Shown here piece by piece: positions 16,301-20,709 of a stretch of 20,709 nt of DNA. Origin of the DNA: DATATB01 sp036268995. GTDB lineage: Bacteria > Planctomycetota > Planctomycetia > Pirellulales > PNKZ01. Under the pieces are notes generated by a model. That model was not told the DNA's origin, searched no databases, and worked only from the letters and a program-made list of their open reading frames with translations. The position numbers and the translations under genes were made by a program. Where the stretch lies: the NCBI GenBank assembly GCA_036268995.1, contig DATATB010000063.1:1-20709 (forward strand). The letters run 5' to 3'. Position 1 is the stretch's first letter. The number at the start of each line of letters is the position of its first letter.

Positions 16301-18936
16301 TCGGTCGTGCCGTACAGCGCTGATCCGACCAGTGTGAGGTTCGCCGCAGGGAATTCGCCGTCGGCACCTGAAAACGAGGATAAGACCTGAAAGCCGCTGC
16401 CGTCGGTGTTGATCGAAAAGAGCGTGCCGTCGTCGTTGGTGCCGCCGGAAAAACTCGTGCCGTAGAGCGTCGAGCCGACCAGCGTCAGGCCGGCGTTGGG
16501 GCCGGCGCCGTCGGAGTAGGAAAACAAGTGCAGGCTCTGAAAGTCGCTGCCGTCGGTATTGATCGAGAAAATCGTGCCGCGGTTGTCGAGGCCGCCGCCA
16601 TCGGTCGTGCCGTACAGCTTCGAGCCGACGAGCGTGAGGCTGCCCACAGGGTAGGAGCCGTCGAGGCCTGAAAAGGAATGCAGGACCTGGTACCCGGTTC
16701 CGTCGGTATTCACGGAAAAGATCGTGCCGTCGTCGTAGACGCCGTCGCCACCGTCGGTGACGCCGTACAACTTCGACCCGGCAAGCACCAATCCCGCCTC
16801 GACGGAACCGGAAGAAGCTGAAAAGGCGCGTAAAACATTCAACAGGCCGCCCGTGGCCAGAGTCTCGCCCGTCGTCGTGGCCGAGCCGCTGCCCTGATCG
16901 CCCTCGCCGTCGCTGGCCGTGGTCGTGTCGGTGAGCAGCGAGTTGCCGGCCAGGCTGCCGCTGACGGCAACTACGATCGTGAATCCGGCCGAATTGCCCG
17001 CGGGCAACGCGGCGAGCGAATCGCTGAGCTGGTTGCCGGAGGCAGCCAGCGTAAAGGCAGGGCCTGACGTCTGGGTTTGCGATATCAGCGTTTCGCCGCT
17101 GGGCAGCAAGTCTGAGAGCGAGACCGCGGCCGCGTCGCTGGGGCCGGTGTTGGCGACGATGATCGCGTAGCTCAAATCTTGACCGGCATTCACTGTCGAC
17201 GGAGCCGTATTCGTCACTTGCAGCGCGGATTGCGTAATAACTCCCGTGGTCGATGTCGCGATTTCGGCACTGGAGCCCGTGGCCCTTGCCGTGGCCGAGT
17301 TCACCAGTTGCGTGCCGCTGGCGAGACTGCTGCTGAGGGTGACCGTGATCGTAAACGCGGCGAATTGGCCGGCCGGCAGCGTCGCTAGCGTATTGCTCAC
17401 GTTGTTGCCGGTGTTCGTCAGCGTGAAGCTCGAGCCGAACGTCTGACTTTGTGTGACCAAGGTTTCATTGCTGGGCAATGGATCGGTCAGCAACACGTTT
17501 TGGGCATCCGTGGCACTGTTGTTGAAGACCCGAATTGTGTACGTCAGATCGTCGCCGGCGGCGATCGACGGAACCGCCGAATTCGTCACCGACAGGCCGG
17601 CCGGCGTGTTGGTAAAACCGGCTGCCAAGGCCGGCAGCACCAGGTTGGCGATCGGCGTGCCAATGCCTGTGACCAGGTCGTAGCCTGGGGCCGCGCCGTT
17701 GCCGTTGTTCCCGCTCGTGACATCGTGAAAGTCCGCGGCCGGAAGCTGATACAACTCGGGCAGCGTCTGCGATGGCCCGTCCAAAGTGCCTTGGCCGCTG
17801 GCCACGCGGATCTGATCGGCCAGCGCAATCATGGCGGCCCAGGACGGTGCGGCAAAGCTCGTCCCGCCGATTTGGCTCCAGGGATCGGTTGAGCCGTAGG
17901 TATACGAGTCGATGATCGCCGGGCCGGTGTTAGGGTCGGCATCGAACGAAACGTCGGGAATCGTTCGCCGGGTGCTGCTTTGGCTGACTACGCCGAGTTG
18001 ATAGTTCGGCTGCTGCTCGTACTGGCTGATGCCACCGCCGCTGCCCGACCAACCCACTTCCGAACTGTAAGCGTTCGAAGCGGTGAGATACAGCGACGTG
18101 CCGCCGGCGGCCACGACATTGGGCGAATCGGCTGGGTATTCGCCCGGTGCACCGTGATCACCGGTCGAAGCCACGAAGGTGATGCCGATGTGGCCGGCCG
18201 GGGTCATGAAAAGGCTGTTGTTCTCGCCGACGTATTCGCTGCTGCCGTAGCTCATCGAGATCACGGAAACCGCAGGCTGCGTTTTGGCGTAGGCAACCGC
18301 CGCGTTGAGGTCGCCGGGGTTGTTGCTATTGGCCTCGACAAGCATGATGTTGGCGCCGGGAGCGATCGTGTGCGCCCATTCCACGTCGAGCGATTCTTCC
18401 ACTGCCCAGCCGGTGCCGTCGTTGCCCGGCAAGTTGACGGTCGAACCGGTTTGTGAGACGACTGTGAAACTCGGCGCCGCCGTCAAGCCCATCGCCGTAT
18501 CGAACGTTTGCAAATCTGCAGCGATATCGGGATCGTTGTAAGCATCGATGATGGCGATCGTCTGCCCCGCGCCGGTCGCCTGCTGGCCGTCGACTTCGAC
18601 CTGGTTGATGTTGTAAGCGGAGAGGATTTGGGGCACCGTCAAGCCGACGGGACTGCTGCTGGTGTCGGGCGTTGTGGTGCCAGGCCGGTCCAACGTCACA
18701 TAGGTGGGCGCGGCCACTTGCGGGTTGTCGCTCGCCGGATAAGCCACCGCAGTAAGCGGCATGGCGATGGGTACGGGGCCGTCGGACACCGCTGGCTCGG
18801 CGCCGTCAGTGCCCGACAGCAGGTGACGGGGTTCCAGGAATTCAAAGACCGCGTGTCTGAATTGCTTGTCCCTGGCCGCCAACGTCCGCTTTACCCTGTC
18901 CGGCAACTTGTCGCGAGCATGCTGAGCGCGTGTCAT
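10378..18936 (-). CDS. Giant modular surface protein: S53 protease, DUF11, two 14-unit GloVer arrays, dockerin
   Basis: The product is 2852 residues. The N-terminus is basic and carries FEFLEPRHLLSG (31-42), a classic LEPR-XLL motif. Residues ~98-440 are an S53 (sedolisin) domain: E180 and D184 in WAVEESLDVEW, oxyanion D260 in STGDHG, nucleophile S360 in GGTSFAAPSWA, and calcium-site residues D405 and D420. No long propeptide precedes it, unlike classical sedolisins. DUF11 modules lie at about 447-567, 568-689, 1404-1525 and 2256-2380, all with a (L/S)LxDxLPS(G/N)E-type phrase. GloVer arrays fill about 697-1403 and 1530-2255. A beta-rich module (2384-2537, typical before planctomycete dockerins) leads to a dockerin-like pair (2539-2591, DVNASGTVTNGD and DVNGAANITNSD). 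A ~260-residue Ala/Pro/Ser-rich tail ends the protein. It is probably an extracellular protease or adhesin, with calcium-dependent docking inferred. The ATG at 18936 fits the motif position. Confidence 0.95.
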   Translation of the reverse strand: MTRAQHARDKLPDRVKRTLAARDKQFRHAVFEFLEPRHLLSGTDGAEPAVSDGPVPIAMPLTAVAYPASDNPQVAAPTYVTLDRPGTTTPDTSSSPVGLTVPQILSAYNINQVEVDGQQATGAGQTIAIIDAYNDPDIAADLQTFDTAMGLTAAPSFTVVSQTGSTVNLPGNDGTGWAVEESLDVEWAHTIAPGANIMLVEANSNNPGDLNAAVAYAKTQPAVSVISMSYGSSEYVGENNSLFMTPAGHIGITFVASTGDHGAPGEYPADSPNVVAAGGTSLYLTASNAYSSEVGWSGSGGGISQYEQQPNYQLGVVSQSSTRRTIPDVSFDADPNTGPAIIDSYTYGSTDPWSQIGGTSFAAPSWAAMIALADQIRVASGQGTLDGPSQTLPELYQLPAADFHDVTSGNNGNGAAPGYDLVTGIGTPIANLVLPALAAGFTNTPAGLSVTNSAVPSIAAGDDLTYTIRVFNNSATDAQNVLLTDPLPSNETLVTQSQTFGSSFTLTNTGNNVSNTLATLPAGQFAAFTITVTLSSSLASGTQLVNSATARATGSSAEIATSTTGVITQSALQVTNTAPSTVNAGQDLSYAIIVANTGPSDAAAVSLSDLLPSGETLISQTQTSGPAFTLAASGNQLSDSLAALPAGNSAGFTIVVAVSGSLAGNSLLTDTTTASDGEGDQGSGSATTTGETLATGGLLNVLRAFSASSGSVEAGLVLAGSKLYGVTDGGDGVYDDGTIFSVNTDGTGYQVLHSFSGLDGSYPVGSLTLVGSKLYGTTDGGGLDNRGTIFSINTDGSDFQSLHLFSYSDGAGPNAGLTLVGSTLYGTSFSGGTNDDGTLFSINTDGSGFQVLSSFSGADGEFPAANLTLVGSALYGTTDDGGLDGYGTIFAINTDGSDFQTVHSFSNSDGASPAAGLTLAGATLYGTTGFGGAYRDGTVYSIGVGGGGFQTLHSFSGNDGYNPAGSLTLAGSTLYGTTAGGSDGANGGGTVFTISTGGTGFQTLYSFSDSSVSSGHGADSGVTLAGSTLFGTTAGGGNRGGGTVFTVDTDGTGFQTLDSFGASRDGVSPSAELTLVGSMLYGTAAYGGLDGDGMIFSMNVDGSGYQVLYSFSGANGSSPDGSLTVIGTTLYGATSGGGSNGDGTIFSINTDGTDFQTLHSFSFSDGDLPEGGLALNGTTLYGATWEGGQGAYGTIFSINTNGTGFQTLHSFSESDGGAPEGSLTLVGSSLYGTTNGGGLDSDGTIFSISTNGSDFQTLHSFSNSDGAGPIAGLTLVGSTLYGMTEMGSSDGDGTIFAINTDGGDFQTLHSFSNSDGETPVSGLTLVGSVLFGTTQRGGVDGDGTIFSINTDGTGFTSLYSFSSGDGAGYEPNGGLILGGSTFYGTVAYGGFGNGGTIFSLPLAADVAVTNSVAATTVTGADVTYTVTVSSDATQAALNVSLADLLPSGETFVSQAQTAGPSFTLANAGNQISDTIAALPAATSATFTIVAAVEASNGTQLADMAAVAANDDALASDNTAAAISSVTFVYTVDTLHSFTGQARASLPEGLIANGSILYGVTEDGGSNHDGSVYAINADGSGYRVLYSFSGTDGSYPMASLTLVGSTLYGTTEEGGPAWNSAGSNGGYGTIFSINTDGSDFQSLHSFDDTDGDGPEASLTLVGSTFYGTTVSGGASGQGAIFSINTDGTGFQTLYSFSGTGGNQPTASLTLAGSTLYGTTQYGGFHGDGNIFSINTDGTGFQTLYSFWWSTDGNEVSSPVTLAGSTLYGTADFGGTNNDGTIFSINTDGSGFQTLYNFSGSDGSYPNGALTLAGSTLYGTTFDGGANGNGTVFSINTGGTGFQTLHSFDDTDGSGSRSSVAFVGSSLYGTTQYGGPNNDGTIFSINSDGTGFQTLYPFQFDNPDGKYPESGLTLVGSTLYGTTYSGGADGYGTIFSINTDGTGFQTLYSFSGINGGGPAAGLTLVGSTLYGTTAYGGLGWEPTASTYGDGTIFLINPDGSDFQTLYLFSGTSGANPEGGLTVDGSTLIGTTVEGGSAWNPANDDYGDGTIFSISTSGSGFQTLYAFAGTDGKDPVSTLTVAGSTVYGTTKFGGADGYGTIFSVNTDGGQFQTLYAFSGAYDGAWPSGGLLLAGSTLYGTTEFGGADGDGTIFSINTDGNGFQTLHAFSRTDGQEPVASMTLVGSTIYGVTEFGGGPFEGTLFSIGIDGSNFQSLYSFAGSNGSEPVGTLTFAGMALYGTTFSGSTDNDGILFEMPLPTPTDVAVAVSAAGSVLAGQNLTYTVTVTNNSSTDAQNVSLADLLPSGESFASQSETSGPGFTLGVSGNDVTDTIATLPAGASATFSIVASVDANVSSGFLSNTVTVGTSSYEAAISDNSSTATTAVSVAPQVVGAFVSGSAWNASYLSMLSTAGLGNSAVGFELATGANQLATIPWTNVTQISIGFSEFVNVSQDSLTLYNSANTVVPTSGFSYNSTTNVATWQFSTALVANKYVINLAADSVTDANGIELDGAWTTGVSTFAAGSGDGTPGSDFNFYFDVLPGDVNASGTVTNGDVLLTKLQVGAVSNSSNYQLDVNGAANITNSDVLLAKLQVGSNIDTFFTPSLPQQSAPAALPTGVLGVHALPADSLTPDVLTAAAPDSIALPILPDDDGSQVNDYALGTPIASSGGGDAAMPNSAVSTPPPAPAMQPAATVASFSTAVSAASSTSIGLTPALVSPLTYATSKVAVPAIPLTISAAAAPAASPVADRLFQVLADSTTPAMPTLKPSDALALVMGSLGLDSSRMAFIPADDVADDAAPISLPAVVATGPSSTPSPLALDEVFSRNSGVLVEESAALVWKLTAPAVRMPALVDGR
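11164..11322 (-). other. Dockerin-like duplicated calcium-binding segment of the giant protein
   Basis: It encodes residues 2539-2591. Two loops, DVNASGTVTNGD and DVNGAANITNSD, are each followed by VLL(T/A)KLQVG. This is the duplicated loop-helix layout of type I dockerins, which classically bind cohesins. No cohesin gene is seen in the window. Confidence 0.75.
12172..14349 (-). repeat. GloVer repeat array 2 (13 full units plus two half-units)
   Basis: It encodes residues ~1530-2255. A leading half-unit (LHSFTGQARASLPEGLIANGS) precedes 13 full units of 50-58 residues and a final ~23-residue half-unit (ALYGTTFSGSTDNDGILFEM). The consensus unit is LYGTT..GG...GTIFSINTDG.GFQTLYSF..DG..P...LTL.GS. 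Units 2, 9 and 10 carry ~8-residue insertions after GG containing Trp. Partial units at both ends suggest ring closure of a propeller. Confidence 0.88.
14728..16848 (-). repeat. GloVer repeat array 1 (13 full units plus two half-units)
   Basis: It encodes residues ~697-1403. A leading half-unit (LRAFSASSGSVEAGLVLAGS) precedes 13 full units of 50-55 residues and a trailing half-unit (TFYGTVAYGGFGNGGTIFSL). The consensus is as in array 2, with HSF more common than YSF. Unit 6 has a 5-residue insertion. The DNA repeats every ~150 bp, so mapping and assembly errors are possible here. Confidence 0.88.
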
Positions 18937-19480
18937 GCTTCGGACGGCTCCGTTTCCAGTGCGACAAAATGCCCGATTGCCGCTGCGCCGTTCGAAAGCG
19001 CTGACCTAAGCGCGACTACAAGTCCTTTGAAGGGGGCAACAGCCAATGCAACTCCCCATGCGCATATTAGCGTGCACGATTTCTGCATGCAAGAAATGAG
19101 TGACGCTCCCAGCGGCCCGCGGGTCATCACGATGCCATGCGCGCGCTCCAGGCCTCGCAGTCCAGTGTGAAGCGTTGGAAGCAGGCCGTGCGCGGCTGAG
19201 TGCTGTAGCCGGCAGCGATCGGCCCGTGCAAGAGAATTTGGACCAGCCTTCGGTGCTCGCGCGCAGTCGCAGTGTCCTGCCCGGAATCTTACGGCACGAT
19301 GCAGGTTTGGCGGCTACAGAAGCGGCTAGCGTGGTCGCCACAGCAACCTCGACTGCGTGCCCGCGAGCGCGACGAACCAGCCATCGCGGTCGCTCCGGAC
19401 CTATTCAACCGCGGTCATTCCGTCCACGCCCGCCGCCCTTGCCCTTGGATTCGGTAGCCACGGTCGTCACGACGCGCCCG
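18937..19480. other. Intergenic stretch upstream of the giant gene and the orphan domain gene
   Basis: No supported gene. The part next to 18936 should hold the leader and promoter of the giant minus-strand gene. Open frames cross it on both strands, but none shows family features. The in-frame sequence before 19481 (19100-19480) is Arg/Pro/Ala-rich and does not look like the N-terminal part of the domain that follows. Confidence 0.5.
19064..19092 (-). promoter_or_regulatory. Candidate promoter of the giant protein gene
   Basis: On the minus strand, TTGCAT (19087-19092) and TAATAT (19064-19069) are separated by exactly 17 nt. Each is only a partial match to the sigma-70 consensus. The implied leader is about 120 nt. 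The AT-rich boxes stand out in GC-rich sequence. Confidence 0.35.
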
Positions 19481-20011
19481 ATGTACGATGACGAGCATCA
19501 TCTTGAGCAGCGGCTGATCTTCAGTGACTGGTCGCCCAAGGAATTCGAGGGGGTACCTTTTCAGCTCGTTGATCCTCAAGGCACTCTGAAGCGCAATGCA
19601 ATCATGCTGTACTGCGCCCGAGGAGTAACTCCACCCCAAATGCCGAAAAGCGTGTCGCTGCCCTGCAAATCGCCGGCGCAAGCAATCCATTTGCTCAGCG
19701 GTGTTGCCGGCTGGGCTTTTCCGATGTTCGGGACGAAGGGCTCGCACTGCCTGACGGTGAGACTGCACTATGCGGACGGGCAGAACGAGGACCACACAAT
19801 GCTCAACGGCGTCCAGTTTGCCGATTATATCCATCACTTCGACGTACCGAAATCGAAGTTCGCCTTCGACTTGCAGGGGCCGCAGATTCGCTATCTGGCG
19901 ATCCATCCCGCGCGGACCGCAACGATCGACTCGATCGAGTTCATTGACGGCGCGGACGAAACGGTGCCCGTCGTCATGGCCGTCACCATCCAGTTGCCAG
20001 CCGGCAAATAG
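19481..20011 (+). CDS. Orphan C-terminal domain of a PVC dehydrogenase/heme-binding-type protein
   Basis: From the ATG at 19481 the product is 176 residues. Phrases such as EGVPFQLVDPQG, MPKSVSLPCKSPAQAIHLLSG, GWAFPMFG, TVRLHYADGQNEDHTMLNGVQFADYI, DVPKSKFAF, IRYLAIHP and VVMAVTIQLP match, from memory, the C-terminal module of the very large planctomycete membrane-bound dehydrogenase-like (PVC-type heme-binding) proteins. There the module follows a beta-propeller, HEAT-like and cytochrome c regions. None of those parts is encoded upstream, and no signal peptide is visible from 19481. The frame is open back to 19100, but that stretch is low-complexity and Arg/Pro-rich. This may be a broken remnant or a free-standing domain. 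No clear ribosome-binding site is seen. The domain itself appears intact to its stop. Confidence 0.6.
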   Translation: MYDDEHHLEQRLIFSDWSPKEFEGVPFQLVDPQGTLKRNAIMLYCARGVTPPQMPKSVSLPCKSPAQAIHLLSGVAGWAFPMFGTKGSHCLTVRLHYADGQNEDHTMLNGVQFADYIHHFDVPKSKFAFDLQGPQIRYLAIHPARTATIDSIEFIDGADETVPVVMAVTIQLPAGK

Positions 20012-20061
20012 CGGGCATCCGCCAGCATTCACCTTGAGAGGAATCTTGGCGGCCACGTGGC

Positions 20062-20092
20062 AGTTGCCAATCTGCGTCGGTCACATCGACCA
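20062..20092 (+). repeat. Post-stop repeat element, copy 4
   Basis: AGTTGCCA (20062-20069), then GTCGGTCACATCGACC up to 20092, begins about 50 nt after the orphan-domain stop. The block spacing equals that of copy 1 (17 nt from AGTTGCCA to GGTCACATCG), so the conserved unit is about 30 nt in these two copies. Confidence 0.55.
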
Positions 20093-20368
20093 CGGCTGCC
20101 TCGGTGGATCGCACCTCCGCGCCCAATTGACTGGTCGGGCCATCGCTTCGTTGACGGCATCATCCGGATCGTCGATGCCGTCGGCATGCTTCGATTCTCC
20201 CCGTAGCTGCGGGAAGAACGAGCGGCGTAGAACCAACGCAAGAGCCGCGTTGTCCGCAATTTGTCCGTAAGGGGCTGTCTTCGCCGGAGTCAGGCGTGCG
20301 ACCGATCGTCGTAACGCATGACCGCCACAAATTGCTGTGCGAGATTCGAGCGGCGAGAAAAAGAGAAG

Positions 20369-20389
20369 CTGGGGAACTAGGATTCGAAC
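20369..20389 (-). other. tRNA 3'-end fragment (tRNA-Gln-like), possible attachment-site remnant
   Basis: On the minus strand the sequence reads GTTCGAATCCTAGTTCCCCAG: T-loop, 3' strand of the T-stem and 3' acceptor strand. A pyrimidine-rich TTCTCTTTTTCTCG follows, like a tRNA downstream region. The upstream bases do not pair with the T-stem (GGGCCC in place of the expected CTAGG-type strand), and no anticodon or D arm precedes it, so it is not a whole tRNA. The TTCCCCAG end resembles tRNA-Gln. Such 3' fragments are left where integrases recombine at tRNA genes. Confidence 0.5.
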
Positions 20390-20568
20390 GGGCCCGGAGC
20401 ATGTTGAAATCGCATGGCCGTTACGCTGATCCAGCGTTGCAAGTTGTTCCCTGGTCGTTGTTTAAAAACTCATCCCAACGCGAATCCAATTTTACCGCAA
20501 CTCAACCCGAATTTGCAATGCTGTCCCCAGTTTGTCCCCGATCGATCCGTTTTTGATCTCGGAACTAG

Positions 20569-20709
20569 GTAAGCGTCCGGTGGATCCCGTTGCTTAGCGA
20601 GCGGCCCAGCGGTCGGGCAGGAGGGCGCGAAGTTGATCCGGCGATGGAGAGGCGGCCAGGAGGATCGGTAGTCGAGCGTAGACGTCCCGCAGGTAGGCGA
20701 ACGGGTCGT
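20569..20709 (-). mobile_element. IS66-family insertion sequence, one end (rest beyond window)
   Basis: The boundary is GTAAGCGTCCGG (20569-20580), which has the GTAAGCG start typical of IS66 terminal repeats. The transposase stop lies 14 nt inside. The 8 bp just outside (GGAACTAG, 20561-20568) would be the target duplication; the other end is not visible for comparison. Confidence 0.75.
20594..20709 (-). CDS. IS66-family transposase, C-terminal 37 residues
   Basis: The minus strand from the right edge reads DPFAYLRDVYARLP and ends LRALLPDRWAAR before a TAA. This is the characteristic C-terminus of IS66 TnpC-type transposases (DP.AYLRDVL.RLP ... LLP..W). Only the tail is inside the window, so integrity of the DDE domain cannot be judged. 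Confidence 0.8.
   Translation of the reverse strand, partial: DPFAYLRDVYARLPILLAASPSPDQLRALLPDRWAAR

Larger units (their letters stand above)
20012..20568. other. Intergenic stretch before the IS66 end
   Basis: No supported gene. It contains repeat copy 4 (20062-20092) and a tRNA 3' fragment (20369-20389). A minus-strand frame is open across much of it but has no recognisable motif and no good start. The content suggests a junction region of past insertions. Confidence 0.5.

Noticed and set aside
12172..16848. The regular ~150-bp repeats could suggest a CRISPR array or satellite DNA.
   Set aside because: There are no short identical repeats with unique spacers, and the frame stays open throughout with diverged protein units.
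10905..18456. Many open frames on both strands across the giant gene, some repetitive and Arg-rich.
   Set aside because: They are alternate-frame readings of the 150-bp coding repeats and show the same periodicity.
18933..19130. 65-residue minus-strand ORF whose TGA overlaps the ATG of the giant gene by 4 nt, with a hydrophobic stretch from an internal Met.
   Set aside because: It runs through the proposed promoter and leader, has no clear ribosome-binding site and no recognisable motif. The overlap may be chance in GC-rich DNA.
20369..20440. A complete tRNA gene on the minus strand.
   Set aside because: Only the T-loop and 3' strands fit. The 5' T-stem strand does not pair and no anticodon or D arm precedes it.
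20093..20466. Minus-strand frame open for ~120 codons across the tRNA fragment.
   Set aside because: There is no good start codon and no motif, and it reads straight through a tRNA-derived sequence.

Overview
The window looks like chromosomal DNA of a planctomycete, most likely from the Pirellulales side of the phylum. The evidence is high GC, long secreted modular proteins with N-terminal LEPR-XLL-type motifs, a GloVer-repeat/DUF11/dockerin giant protein, ECF sigma factors beside a membrane serine/threonine kinase, a Tat-exported intradiol dioxygenase, secreted EF-hand and LRR proteins, and a C-terminal domain of the large PVC-type dehydrogenase/heme-binding proteins. No database search was possible, so family names rest on motif recognition.

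Left part (1-3519), signalling and regulation. A minus-strand ECF sigma factor gene (2057-2668) overlaps by 4 nt the start of a transmembrane serine/threonine kinase gene that runs off the left edge (1-2060). A second ECF sigma gene diverges on the plus strand (2917-3519).

Middle part (3767-9953), mostly plus-strand genes for exported proteins. In order these are a 429-residue protein with three ~110-residue repeats and a LESRTLFSG motif; a Tat-exported intradiol dioxygenase followed 46 nt later by a four-EF-hand protein; an LRR protein; a GH26-like secreted hydrolase; and a small unrecognised ORF. Promoter-like -10 boxes precede the last three. A hairpin with a T-rich tail follows the first. 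A 15-nt core, GCTTCGGTCACATCG, recurs just downstream of several stop codons.

Right part (10378-18936) is dominated by one minus-strand gene for a 2852-residue protein: LEPRHLLSG motif, S53 (sedolisin-type) protease domain with all key residues, two DUF11 modules, a 14-unit GloVer array, a third DUF11 module, a second 14-unit GloVer array, a fourth DUF11 module, a beta-rich module, a dockerin-like calcium-binding pair and a ~260-residue Ala/Pro/Ser-rich tail. Both arrays start and end with partial units, as expected for ring-closed propellers. This is the most striking object in the window.

Right flank (18937-20709) looks like an accessory junction: an orphan C-terminal domain of a PVC dehydrogenase-type protein, a 3' tRNA fragment (tRNA-Gln-like), and the right end of an IS66-family element with the transposase C-terminus running off the edge. 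A 100-bp MITE-like inverted-repeat element lies at 10084-10183. I saw no CRISPR array, rRNA or complete tRNA.
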